DNA from: Peromyscus leucopus
Taxonomy: Eukaryota > Chordata > Mammalia > Rodentia > Cricetidae
Direction: 5' to 3'
DNA length: 64,000 bases
NCBI RefSeq assembly: GCF_004664715.2
Contig: NC_051063.1
Span: 74,840,018 to 74,904,017, forward strand
This document shows positions 53,160 through 63,785 of the stretch, piece by piece. Every line of letters begins with the position of its first letter. Position 1 is the first letter of the stretch. A program made the translations under genes and the position numbers. The notes under the pieces are model-generated. The model ran no database searches. It was not told where the DNA came from and saw nothing but the letters and a program-made list of their open reading frames with translations.

Positions 53160-53300
53160 ATCCCGCGGGAGCCTGAAGTCCGAAGCCAGGTTCCCAGAGA
53201 TGCAGCTCTCTTGGCTGGGGACTGCCAAGGCCTTGGCCGAGCGCACGGCGCCATCGCGTGGCCATAATGGGCAGCGCACTGGGGCCGCGCCTCCAATCTT
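53160..53300. promoter_or_regulatory. Small CpG-rich cluster
   Basis: About a dozen CpG in 140 bp, including CCCGCGGG, GGCGCCATCGCGTGGCC and GGGCCGCGCC. Enriched against the CpG-poor background. A CRE lies about 300 bp away. No open frame is convincing. Confidence 0.35.
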
Positions 53301-53591
53301 CCCAGGGGACCCTGTGAGCCTGGTATCACTGAAACATCCAGGGTAGAGAACGCCCCCAGTCTGTAGCGAGAGGAGTTGGAAGCCTGGGTGGTCACATCAG
53401 TCAAGGGAATGGGCCAATTAGGTCTTGCTTAGCAGACAGCTTCGATCAGGCCTGGGCTCGTGGGCTGGATGGTGCTTCTCTACTGTGCACCCTGAACCCA
53501 ACAGGTAGTAAAGCGCGCTGAGAATCTGCTGCTTCTGCGAAGAGACGCGGTCCCCTGACCCTGAACAAAGACAGGCTAAGACACTAGCCTC

Positions 53592-53680
53592 CATTCATTT
53601 ATTCAGTCAACAGACTATCGAGCACCTACTTTCAGGTGGGGAAATGTGCGCTGATGTCAGGGAAGAGAACAAGAGACAAC
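53592..53680 (-). mobile_element. L2-like 3' end
   Basis: CATTCATTTATTCAGTCAAC then AGCACCTACTTTCAGG is the minus-strand L2 terminus. Confidence 0.55.
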
Positions 53681-54169
53681 TTGCTGTTAGATGAGCCCCC
53701 TCGCCAATCTGGTAAGTCCTGAGGTTACTCAGAATGTCTGCAAAAAAAAAAAAAATCATTTTTAAGACAGGAGGGATGCAAAGCACACCCACGACACTCA
53801 GTACAGTTTTCAAATGTTTCTAAATTGTGAAATCGTCATATATGTTCTTTTTTAGAATATGAGTTAACGAGATCTGAAGACGCGTCTGTTAACTCCAGTT
53901 GTCTCAAAATCGTGATGAGTCCAGATGATGTTTTGAGATAAATGCTCAACTGTAATCTGACAGGAAAGTAGCTGTGATTTCTGCTGGCGGAAAGAAAACA
54001 TCTCAGGCGCTGCTAATACTCCAGGGCACTCTGCCTAGATTGTAATTGAATCAAATGCTAAACTTCAGTTAGAGGTGAGGGAAAACAACGATGTTGTGTT
54101 TTTCTGTTCAAGTTCACAGGGCCTCCTCCCTTTCTCTGTCTCTGCAGCCCTCCTCCGTTAAGAAGCCTG

Positions 54170-54358
54170 GTGGAACCAGGCATGGTGGTGCAGGCTTGAA
54201 ATTCCAACCATTTGGGAGGCCGAGGCGGAGGTTTGCAAATGTGGGTAATCTAGTGACTCTGTCACAAAATCAAAATACAAAGGGGCCATGAGTTGTATCT
54301 CAGTGACAGAATGGGGATCTGATGCAGGAGGCCCTGGAGTCAAGTCCCAGAACTGCGG
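54170..54358 (+). mobile_element. B1/ID fused SINE (B4-like)
   Basis: B1 half: GGTGGAACCAGGCATGGTGG and TTTGGGAGGCCGAGGCGGAG. ID half: CCATGAGTTGTATCTCAGTG and TGGAGTCAAGTCCCAGAACT. Confidence 0.7.
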
Positions 54359-54497
54359 AGGATGGGGGAGGAAAAGGAGAGGAAGAAGAGGTTAAAAAAA
54401 AAGAAGAGGGGAAGAAGAGAGCAATGGAGGAGGAGAGAGGAGGAGAGAGGAAGAGAGAGGAGAGAGGAGGAGAAAGGAGGAGAAAAGAGGGACCTCT
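54359..54497 (+). repeat. Purine-rich (GGA/GAA) tract
   Basis: About 140 bp almost wholly purine, with GGAGGAGAGA units repeated in the second half. It continues the A tail of the fused SINE. Confidence 0.92.
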
Positions 54498-54526
54498 GAT
54501 GCTGCCACTACCTGGTAAATGAGCAG

Positions 54527-54554
54527 ACATGTACACAAGTACATGTACACAAGT
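54527..54554 (+). repeat. 14-bp tandem duplication
   Basis: ACATGTACACAAGT occurs twice without gap. Confidence 0.93.
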
Positions 54555-56891
54555 AGCCATGTGGTGGTGCCACGTGCTTGAGGGACATCAAGTTAGACAC
54601 CAGCAATGACACCAACAGGGAAGGGCTTGTGTTACTGCCTTTGACTTTAAGAAGTCCCCGCAGGGTACCACATGGCCACCCCGGGGGCCCCACTCAGCAT
54701 AGGAGCCCTACAGTCTTGGTGCAAACCTAAGCCCTGAATTCAAGGCCCTAAACTTACACAGTGATCAGTGTCCCCCAACCAGGGAAGCCTGGGTCAGCCT
54801 CATTGACATCCCAACGCCCTTAAAGGCACCATGTTGTCGCTCTGCCGCCCAGATTTTCCAGGGCTCCTGCTGGGGCAATGCAGTGAAGTCCAGAGCAGTG
54901 TGCTTTGTACCTCACAGTTCTGCCCGCCCCCCAAGTCTAACCCTGCCGACAGGCCAGCGCTTAGCTCCTCATGGAGACCAGGCTCCTTCCAGTATGTAGG
55001 GCTCCTTACCTTACTGGTCTCTGACCAGCTTTCCTATCAGCTGTGACCCTCTAAGTCAGAGGCTGGGGAAGGAAGGTCCCTCTCACCTCCACCCCAGAGG
55101 GGTTCCAGCCCAGCCACAGTGCCACACCGCCATACCCCAGGCCACGCTGAGGTGGTTGGTGAGAGCAGGGAGCACGGAGAGGCAGCCTTTGTAGCTGGAT
55201 AGAAACCGGTGTGACAAGCTTGCAGGATGATGTCAGGGCTGGCACCAGCAAAGAACAACTCTGTTGACAAGAAGATTAATTAGACAAACGCAGTGCCAGT
55301 CAGCCAGCCTCTGCCGCCATCTCCTCCTCAGAGGTCAGCTCCACTCAGGCCCCTGCTAGAGATTCTTTCTTCATCTTTTTAAAAGAAAACTTAATCTCCT
55401 AACAAGACAGCCCCAAAACAATTCATGGCGTGCCAGCAGAGCGAGTACATACAGGCATGCTCTGCAGAGGTTCCGGGAACCCACCGGGGCCTCCTTTCTA
55501 CCTGTCCAGACAGATGCAGCTCTAGGAAGAATGCTCGTCTCCTCACGGGGGCCTTCCTCATCAAAGAGGGCGCTCCAGGTGGGCTACCTCTGGCCTTCTC
55601 TCTGCTTTTTCCTAGGGGCTCCTCTTCTCACAGACAGGGGTGGGCAGCCCACCATGCCAGGTCTTGGCGTTTGGAAGCTTCCTCCCAGTGACCCCCTTCC
55701 TCTCAAATATCCTCTTCTCTCCAAAAGGTGCCTGCCCCCTTGTCCCATGATGGGAAAAGAAAAATCGACCACTGAGTATCAGAGTGGCCCCTCTTATTAT
55801 TCGACAAGCTAGCACTTCTCGAGCAGTTTACATCCCAGCAGCCCTGAGGATAAACAGGTGATCTCAGCACCACAGGCCTTGGAGGGGCTTATATCCACGA
55901 CTAAAAGCCCGGCGGCGAAGCTCATGCGTGTTTGTGGGAAAGGATCCAAGAAGGGACTGTGGGAGAGGCAACTTGAAGGTGGCAGCCATTTTGGAAAGGA
56001 AGATGACTCCAAAGAAGGAAGTGAAAGTGGAGTTGAGACCTGCGGGAGGAATTCTGGGAGAGCTGCCTCAGAGCCACACACAGTGTCAGGGGCAGGCACG
56101 GGACAGGGCCGAGGAAGGAAGTGCTTTGTACATAACCTGTCCATTGCAAGAATGAAAGATTATTTCTAAATTGTGTTACTCACGCACAGCGTAACACTGG
56201 GCGTCACGCATGGGGCCGGCGTTGCTAAAATGGAGATGCCTGCCTCTACTGATTCTAAAGGGTGGCACTGGGCCCAGAAAATGCCATCTGAGCAGGTTTT
56301 CTATCCCATAGGCACCCCCTCCCCTTTCATCATGAGACCCCTCTCATGCCCCATCTCCAAGCAGGCCACCGGGCCCCAAACTGCTGCTGTCTGACTGGAG
56401 AGAGGCCAGAGTCAGAGCAGCTGGGTAGCTGATGAGCAACCCTGCCCAACCTGTACCCCTTCTAGATTATCTGCCAAGGCCCAGGGTGACAGTCCCTCCC
56501 TCCTCCCGCATACTCTATGTGCCCTCGGTGAAGGAGCAGAGACTCAGCCCGCAGGAGTCAGCTGCAGCCCCACGCCCCCATCCATGGTCCACGTCTGTCA
56601 CAGGTGTGAGTCCCAGCTGGACCACAGCACACATGAACACAGTCCTTGGGGGCTGTAGGACCCTGCAAGGGTCACAGCTATCAATGCAGAGCCACCAGAT
56701 CTTAGGGCAGGGGGAGTCAGCAGAGCCGCAGAGAGTGGTAGGGACTGTGTCGTTTCCTGGGGCCTTGCTGTTTGTGGGGGACTCCAGACCAGGACGTGCC
56801 CCTTTATCTGGAACTCACATGGGGCACCTACATAACCTCAGGTCTGTGTGCCTCTTCCTGGCTCCCTTCAATATCCTGGGGTGACTGTCAG

Positions 56892-56893
<2 letters not shown>
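54555..56893. other. Unique sequence
   Basis: About 2.3 kb without young repeats. Several open frames of 80-150 codons overlap on both strands with no family resemblance. The 55225-55420 stretch (ATTAATTAGAC core) is a possible conserved element. Confidence 0.4.

Positions 56894-56933
<40 letters not shown>
56894..56933 (+). repeat. (GT)n microsatellite
   Basis: About 20 GT units. Confidence 0.96.
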
Positions 56934-56935
<2 letters not shown>

Positions 56936-57057
56936 TGGCGGTGGCAGGCTGGAGGCTGTACATTGCCATGATAAGGTTTATTCTGACTCACTGTCTGAGG
57001 GGACACAGTCCTTCCTGCTGGGGAAGGCCTGAAGCGGAGTTAGGAGGGTACCACATT

Positions 57058-57283
57058 GCCACAGCCAGAAAACAGAGAGAGAGAGAGATGAACGCTGGTG
57101 CTCAGCTTGCCTTCTCTTTGAGACTCTGAGATGTCAGCCCACACAATCCTGCTATCTACTTTCAAAATGGATTTTCTCACCTCAGCTAAACCCCAGACCT
57201 ACCCTCAGCGACATACCCAAGGACTGTCTCCCAAGTAATTTCAAATCCAGTTGACAGCAAAAATTAACCATCACAGGGGGGCA
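57058..57283 (-). mobile_element. MaLR LTR fragment, MT-like
   Basis: GATTTTCTCACCTCAGCTAA, ACATACCCAAGGACTGTCTC and AAATTAACCATCACAGGGG match the end of an MT-type LTR on the minus strand. Confidence 0.5.
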
Positions 57284-57494
57284 CAAAACTTGGGCAATGG
57301 GGCCTGATAGGCACACACAGGAGGACACCATCCTTGTATCTCAGGGGACTGAACGCATAGATTCCAGAGCCAATGAGACCAGCTGTGGGGGGCTGCAGAT
57401 GGCACCAGGGAAGCTGATTATTTGGTCATGTGACTCCAGAACTGGGAGGGATGGAGACCATGACTCCAGGAGAAGTGCAGAGGCTTCATGAATG

Positions 57495-57895
57495 CCGACT
57501 TCTGTAGCACAAATCCTAATTGGTCTTAATAAAAACCCAGAGCCAGGTATCAGGGTAAATGCTGGAAGATCAGAGACAAAGGAACAAGCCACAGCCACCT
57601 CTCACCTCACCAACTCCTCAGCCTGAAAGGGGTTGAGCTCCTGTCTCCTCCCACCTTATATTCCTTTTCTCCGCCCAGCCATATCACTTCCTGTCTCCAC
57701 CTCCCTAGCTGGGATTAAAGGCGTGTGTGCTTCCCAAGGACTGGGAGCAAAGGCATGAGATCCCAAGTGCTGGGATTAAAGGTGTGCACCACCACTGCCT
57801 GGTCTCTATGGTTAACTAGTGGCTGGCTTTGCCCTCTGATCTTCAGGCAAGCTTTATTTGTTAGAGCTTACACAAAATACCACCCCAGACTGCAC
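57495..57895 (-). mobile_element. Composite B1-containing retroposon, family B copy 2
   Basis: On the minus strand the tail TGATCTTCCAGCATTTACCC to AGGATTTGTGCTACAG matches copy 1 at 25135-25680. Two B1-like pieces (GCTGGGATTAAAGGCGTGTG and GCTGGGATTAAAGGTGTGCA on plus) lie further in. Same family, opposite orientation, 32 kb away. Confidence 0.7.
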
Positions 57896-58944
57896 GGTGT
57901 GAAGACCAGAAGGTGCTGCCTGGGAATCATCACTGTTTAGTTCTGTAAAGGGCTCTTTTTCTAGCTGCCTATGGAGAGAAATTCCTGAGACCCACATGGG
58001 GGCTCACTATTGTTCTCCATGCACCCTGAACTTCTCCCATGCCCCCAAGTTCCCCCAGAGGGACTCTCACCCCCAGGCACTGACCCACTTCCCTCTGACA
58101 AGAAGTGAACTTAGAAAGGGGTAGCATGAGGAGTTCTGTGCCCTGTCCTGAGCCTGCCACCCGCATGTGACCACGGGACACATTTTCCCTCTCCAGGCCT
58201 TCATTTCCATATAGACAGAGAGGCTCTGCAGTTGATTTAAAACTAACTCCCAGAAGCAAGACCCTGTGGAAGGCTACCCTGGTCACAAAAGCAAGCAAGT
58301 GGAGATTAGGGAATGTCTTGCTGCTTTGGCTAATGGTTCTGGAGTGCTGAGCTGCCCAGCAGGGGTCCCAACAAGACAGGTTAGTGGACTTGAATTCTCC
58401 TTCTGGGAAGTGAGGTGCTGATTAAACTCCATGTCCTGATCTCTGCTGCCCTCTGCTGTCCACGGCTGGCTAGGACACAGGCTCCGTGCATCTCCGACAC
58501 AGCCGTGCTGAGGAGAGCCTGGTGCCCACAGTAGGCAGGGACTTCCTTCACCGCTCCGAAGCAGCCCTGCTCCGGCTTCCTCCTCAGCTAGGAGTTAGTT
58601 ACGTTTGTACCGACAGCAACATTTCACTTGGGGGCTTGCTATGTGCCTCGCTGGAACGCTAACCCAGGCCAAGATGGAATCTCACTTTAAATGAATTGGC
58701 TTCATCAAACAAGCCGTGACTGTAACGGGTGGAGGTGTTTTCTGGGTGCTCTGACACACAAGAGGGCATGGACAGGGAGTGGATTCTGGACAGCATGAGG
58801 ACCCCCCCAGTGTTCACCCTTTCCAGACGAGCTGCGGTCCTGTGAGGCGCTTCCAAAGACTGGGGCCCTGGAAGCGGAGTCCTTTACAACTAGAGTTAAA
58901 TCCATTTATTATGGGATAGTTTTACTGATAGACTTCATATAGGT
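57896..58944. other. No gene or clear repeat
   Basis: Unique-looking sequence containing the CTCF-like motif listed below. Confidence 0.45.
58446..58459 (-). promoter_or_regulatory. CTCF-like motif
   Basis: The minus strand reads ACAGCAGAGGGCAG, matching about 13 of 14 CTCF core positions. It is the best of the four CTCF-like sites found, and the only one on the minus strand. Confidence 0.4.
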
Positions 58945-59022
58945 TTTAAGAGAGAGCTCAGTCAATAAAAAAGTGTTTTCTGTGCAAACATGAAGACTGA
59001 GTTCCATGTTCAGAACACACAT
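58945..59022 (+). mobile_element. B2/B3-type SINE 5' fragment
   Basis: GAGAGAGCTCAGTCAATAAA and GACTGAGTTCCATGTTCAGA are A-box and B-box blocks. The element is truncated before the trinucleotide tract. Confidence 0.6.
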
Positions 59023-59054
59023 AAGACGGAGGAGGGAGCAGGATTAGGGATGGC

Positions 59055-59299
59055 AGTAGTAGCTCTTGTCACAGAAGTAATTGTTACAGTAGTGTTAGTA
59101 GCCGTAGTAGTAGCTGTTGTAATAGTAGTAGTTGTTGTTGTAGTTGTTATAGTAGTAGTAGTAAATTGTAGTAGTTGTTGTAGTAGTAATTGTATAGTTG
59201 TAGTAGTAGTAATTGTTATAGTAGTAGCAGTTGTAGTTGCTGCAGTAGTAGTTGTTGTAGTAATAGTAGTATTAGTAGTTGTAGTAGTAATAGTAGTTA
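59055..59299 (+). repeat. (GTA)n/(GTT)n trinucleotide tract
   Basis: About 245 bp of GTA, GTT and related triplets with CAGT/AGCTGTTG interruptions. Gives long Val- or Thr-rich open frames on both strands, a by-product of the triplet period. Confidence 0.96.
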
Positions 59300-59689
59300 G
59301 GGGCAGGAATAGCACACTTCGAGGCTGAGCCCCAGTCAAAGAGAAAAGACAGCCGTGGAGTTGGAGGCAGGACAGGGGCAACTAAGAGATACTTACCTGC
59401 TTGCTCTAGAAGTGGAAGCCGCTTCTGGTGCCCGGATTGGGCAGATGATCGGTAGAGCCTCTAACTAGACAGTAAAAAGGGATATGCAAGGTATGGCAGG
59501 AAGGGCAGGGACTGCACACTGGTATCTATCTCTTTTCTCATCCCTCTGGGCTGCTCCGTGCCCGTAAACATACTCTGTGATCTAGAGGATCCCTGGGAGG
59601 GACTTTCCTTAGGAATAATATGGCTACTTTAAGAAGACAGTAGCAATATTCTTGAACTTTATTTTGGTATTTTTGTCACTGTGGAAAAA
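59300..59689. other. No gene or clear repeat
   Basis: Unique-looking. No coding signal. Confidence 0.4.
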
Positions 59690-60065
59690 AAAATTCCTGA
59701 CATAAATAGTTTAGGAAAGACTTTATTCTGGCTCCCAGGTTCTGAGATTTGAGTCCAAGGTTAGCTAGATCCGTTGCTTACGGCAGGAGATTGAGGCAGA
59801 CTATGAGGGTCTCGGGAGGATACAGCAGGGGCTGCTCAGGAAGCAGAGAGAGGATGATGCTCTAGCGCTTTCACTCTTTCTGTCCTTTTAGCTCTTCTGG
59901 TCCCCTGCCTGCACGCTGATGCTACCTACATTCAGGGCTCACCTTCCACCTTAGTTAATCCTCTACAAACACCAACAGACACATCCAGAAATGTCATTTT
60001 ACTAATCCCCAAGTGTCTCAATCCAGTCAAACCACGTGAACATTAGCTCCCAGAGATTTTCTGTG
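59690..60065 (-). mobile_element. MaLR LTR, MT-like
   Basis: AGACTTTATTCTGGCTCCCA, GTGCCTACAT-like mid block (here ATGCTACCTACATTCAGGGC), CAACAGACACATCCAGAAAT and AGTGTCTCAATCCAGTCAAA follow the minus-strand order of MT-type LTRs. Confidence 0.6.
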
Positions 60066-60322
60066 CACTTATGGAGTCCCAAGGACCAGGATGGCATCAC
60101 CTTGTGACTTGGACACTCGAGGCAGAAGGAAGGAAGACAAGGCTCCTATGTGGGTACAGCCTAACCCAAGAGGAGCAAGGAGATGGTGTGTGAACACAGT
60201 GTGGACCAGAGCCATCTGTGGCCCTGACAGGGAGCGATGGGCCTGGGCTATAGCTCTTGCTACCTATTGGACAAGATGTGTAATGGGTTCACATCAACAG
60301 CAAGGACCAGTGACTTTTTTCA

Positions 60323-60478
60323 GGGCGGGGGATTCAAGACAGGGTTTCTCTGTGTAGCTTTGGCATCTTTCCTGGAACTCACTCTGTAGACCAGGCTGGC
60401 CTTGAACTCACAAAGATCCACCTGCCTCTGCCTCCCGAGTGCGGGATTAAAGGCGTGTGGCACCACCAATCGCCCAGC
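60323..60478 (-). mobile_element. B1 SINE
   Basis: GACAGGGTTTCTCTGTGTAG, CTTTCCTGGAACTCACTCTG, GGCCTTGAACTCACAAAGAT and GGGATTAAAGGCGTGTGGCA are reverse-complement B1 with little divergence. TGACTTTTTT (60311-60320) and TGACTCTTTTTT (60479-60490) may be a target duplication in the T-run of its neighbour. Confidence 0.9.
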
Positions 60479-60481
60479 TGA

Positions 60482-60645
60482 CTCTTTTTTTTTTTTAATG
60501 AGACAGGATCCCACTCAATGGCCCAGGTTGGCCTGGAACTCAATCTATAGCCTAGGATGACTTCAAATTCACAATAATCCTCCAGCTTCAGCCTTCCTCA
60601 TGCAGGAATTATAGCTATAAGCACCACACTGGGCTTCAAAGAATC
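60482..60645 (-). mobile_element. Older B1-type SINE
   Basis: GAGACAGGATCCCACTCAAT, GGCCCAGGTTGGCCTGGAAC and AGCACCACACTGGGCTTC: diverged reverse-complement B1-like element. The younger B1 entered its A tail. Confidence 0.75.
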
Positions 60646-61049
60646 CTTTCTACACACTATGGTAGTAAGCACCCAGAGTCAGGTGCTAGCTCCATGTTCT
60701 ATAATAAACCTGGCCCCAGGGCTCAACGTTGGGGTTAACGGTGCCCTCTGTAAGCTCTGGTGACCCCGTGAAGGGAAAGAGGTAGGGAGAGAGCCTGCCC
60801 TAAGGTTGAAGAGTTCAGGGCCAGGGCTGCTTGAATCAGATGGGGCCAATATTTTCTAGAGGAGCAAGAGATCCCTTTAAGCACTCATAGAGACGTGGAC
60901 ACCAGGAACAACCAGAAAACAATGCTTTACCAGTTCTGTGAGGGCTAGCATTGATTGGCAGCTAGACAGGATCTAGAGTCACTGGGAGAAAAATTTCTGG
61001 ACATGTCTATGAGGAAGTTTCATACAGGGCTAATTCAGATGGAAAGATC
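60646..61049. other. No gene or clear repeat
   Basis: Unique-looking. Nothing supported. Confidence 0.4.
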
Positions 61050-61295
61050 CACACTGTGCGCAGCACCATTCCATGAGTGGGGGTTCTGAATCGAGTAAAA
61101 AAGAATCAGCTGAGCACCATCAATCCCTCTGCTTCCCAAATGCAGATTCGAAGTGACTGGCTGCCTCAAGCTCCTGCTACTAAACCGTCCCCCCCGCACC
61201 CCATGATGATGGACAGTACCCTCAAAATGCCCGCCAGAACAAACTTTTTCTTCCTTAAATTGCTTTGGTCGGGCATCCCATAACAAAAACGGAGA
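61050..61295 (+). mobile_element. MaLR LTR, ORR1-like
   Basis: GATTCGAAGTGACTGGCTGC, CTCAAGCTCCTGCTACTAAA, GATGGACAGTACCCTCAAAA and TTCCTTAAATTGCTTTGGTC follow ORR1-type LTR order on the plus strand. Confidence 0.6.
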
Positions 61296-61849
61296 CAATC
61301 CGCTTGTGGAATTTTGCTTTTCGTTCTCCGAGAAGATGCAGAGGTACAGCTCAAGTTGGGAAATGTCCAACCTAGTCAGCAAGGGACGGACAGGAGGAGG
61401 ACTTGGTGACAGACTGCTGTCCTATCTCTTGTCCCCGAGATGGGTCCGAAGTGTGAGCCAGGGAGTCTGCAGACCTCTGCAAGGAAGATGATCTTCTCTC
61501 AGCCACCATGGCCTTTGAGGCAGCCACCAGGCAGGCACACACCAGCCCTTGATCGTTATCATGCTGATGGGAATAAAGGTGGAACACAAACAAAAACTTC
61601 ATCATGGCTGCCCATGAAGACAATGTGGGGGAACTATATAAACCCCAGAGTCTAAGGTGTAAATCTCATGACTTTAGCTAAACAAATAAAACCTGGTTCA
61701 GTTCAGGTGGCCACGAGGAGAAGCCCTCGTGTGCTCAGAATGCACAGCGACAGCAAACTGCCGAGTATTAGCATGCTTTGCTTCTCCGAGTAGAGCAGCC
61801 TGGGGATGCAAGATGAAGCCTGGTGTCTATGCTTTCTGACTTTTATGAT
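61296..61849. other. No gene or clear repeat
   Basis: Unique-looking. Contains no coding frame I can support. Confidence 0.4.
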
Positions 61850-62025
61850 CACAGGAGGCACAAATTGTCCACGCGAGGCTGATCTTGGCTCAGAGATGTA
61901 TTTTGTTTGGCTTGCAGTGGATTCTTTTTAGTCAAGCCAGTATTCAAAAATCTGATAGAGCGCATCGTCCTTTGAACTTCCAGGCCCCTTTGAAAGATCA
62001 AAAGATCTGACACCAGGGGTCTCCA
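61850..62025 (+). mobile_element. Possible old DNA-transposon remnant
   Basis: TGTATTTTGTTTGGCTTGCA, AGTCAAGCCAGTATTCAAAA and CAAAAGATCTGACACCAGG recall an ancient hAT-type mammalian repeat. Family uncertain. Confidence 0.3.
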
Positions 62026-62394
62026 ATTTTTCTGTGCTGTCAGCTGGAGCAGCGTGGCTGGCTGTTGCTGGCCTTCCTTCCAGAGCCCAGGGATTATCCC
62101 TCACACAGGAAGGGAAGAGGTGTTACACCTTTGCCATGCCCTGCACACTAGGCCTGCTCTCCTCTGCAAGCCCTTGATTTTCTCACTGGCCCTGGAGCCT
62201 TCGAAGTATAGTTCTCCATAAAAGGAAGAGTTTGGATCCATTGAAACCTTGTGTGCACCTTACTAAGGCAACAGAAATCAAGTTCACGGTTCTGTGTGAT
62301 ACCACTGGTATGAACCCTAGGCTTCAAAGAGACTGATTTCAAGACACAGAAGTCATGGACGTCACAGTCATACAACTAATCCACTTCTTCCCAC

Positions 62395-62494
62395 AGATTT
62401 TCTTTTTCTTTCTCTCATTCTATCCTTCTTTCCTTCCTTCCTTCCTTCATTCCTTCCTTCCTCCCTCCCTCCCTCCCTCCCTCCCTCCCTCCCT

Positions 62495-62526
<32 letters not shown>
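62395..62526 (+). repeat. Pyrimidine-rich (TTCC)n(TCCC)n(CT)n tract
   Basis: Pure pyrimidine from about 62450 to 62526, in three successive unit types. It lies at the A-tail end of a minus-strand B3. Confidence 0.96.
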
Positions 62527-62850
62527 GTATGTGTGGTCAGAGGTATAGTTACATGTGCACATACATGTACATGCATGTGGAGGGCAGAGGTGGATGTTAG
62601 GTATCTTCTTCAAACAATCCTCACCATGTTTTCCTTTAGGACAGTATTCTCACTGAACTTGGAGCTTACCCATTCAACTGGACTGGCTGGCCAGCATGCT
62701 GGAGACCCTCCTGTCTCCACCTCCCCAGTGCTGGGATTATAGGTGTGCACTGCTGCTCCTGCTTTTTTTAAAGTGTCGATTCTAGTGCCCTAAACTCGGT
62801 CCTCATACTTGTCCCACAAATTCTTTCTACTGAGCCATTTCTGGATCCCA
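62527..62850 (-). mobile_element. B3 SINE
   Basis: ATGCATGTGGAGGGCAGAGG, ACAGTATTCTCACTGAACTT, GGACTGGCTGGCCAGCATGC, CAGTGCTGGGATTATAGGTG and CGGTCCTCATACTTGTCCCA follow reverse-complement B3. Confidence 0.83.
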
Positions 62851-63569
62851 CCCCTGTAGACTTTTTAATCACTTCTACAGTCCTTACAATACCCACACAC
62901 GGTGAATGCTGTGCAAACATCCACAGCCTATGTCCTTCAGAGAACAGTACCCTGGACAAGAAAGTGTGCCCGTGTAGACTCAACTGTCGTGTGCCTGACT
63001 GACCAGGACATGCCAAGCAACAGCATGCCGCTGTTTTCAAGTATTTCCCATCTGTGGTTGGTATCGCCAGATTCAAAATCAGCAGATTGGAGAGCTGACG
63101 GTGAACTCCTTCTATCCCAGGAGCTAGCCAAGCCACACCAGCCACCCCGCTAAAAAAACAGAGATACTGTATGCTTTTGTTTTCACAGTCATGCTAACCA
63201 TTAAACGGATGTAGGAAAAAAAAAAACAAAACTGTTGACCGCAACATCATTGTCTGTCTCCAAGTGCCCCGTTCACTAGAGAAGTGTGAAAACCTCTGGT
63301 GTGTCTGTAGAAGACTTGCTATTTCTGCTCAACTTGGAGGAGGATGTTCATTTGGCAAGTCCAGGAGGAGCACAGCACAGCTGTGGGCCGCCAGGTGAGC
63401 TCCGGGCCTCTGTTATCTTGGCTCCTGTATTGGCTCCCGTAGCAGGAAGTGGTCAGGTGGGCTTCATTGGGTTTTAAAGTGACGAGGAGAGGCGGAGCAC
63501 TGAAGCGGACCCTTCAAAAGGTGACAGAGAGCTAGCAGAGCTCAAAAGCTGCTTTGGGAATATGTGTGT
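62851..63569. other. No gene or clear repeat
   Basis: Unique-looking. A-run at about 63213-63227. A GCCGCCAGGTGAG exon-end-like string near 63388 has no supported exon before it. Confidence 0.4.
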
Positions 63570-63785
63570 GCATCGGTTGGTTACTTTCTGTTGTGGTAAA
63601 CACCACGGCTGAGGAGACGATGTATCTGCCCGAGGGAGGGAGAGGAGTCCACCATGGCAGGGGGGCACCGTGGGAGCAGGAAACTGCAAGTTCATATCTT
63701 CAAGCACAAGCAGGGAATGAACTGCAAGAGGCGCAAGTCTTTCAAATCTCAAAGCCAGGGGATGGACTCAGGCACTGGCCGACCC
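63570..63785 (-). mobile_element. MaLR LTR fragment
   Basis: GGTTACTTTCTGTTGTGGTA, AGTCCACCATGGCAGGGGGG, TTCATATCTTCAAGCACAAG and TCTTTCAAATCTCAAAGCCA follow the minus-strand order of rodent MT/ORR1-type LTRs. Confidence 0.6.

Noticed and set aside
59010..59381. Val- and Thr-rich frames
   Set aside because: Translation of the GTA/GTT tract.
63380..63400. Possible exon donor GCCGCCAGGTGAG
   Set aside because: No acceptor, open frame or family match upstream; isolated donor-like strings are common.
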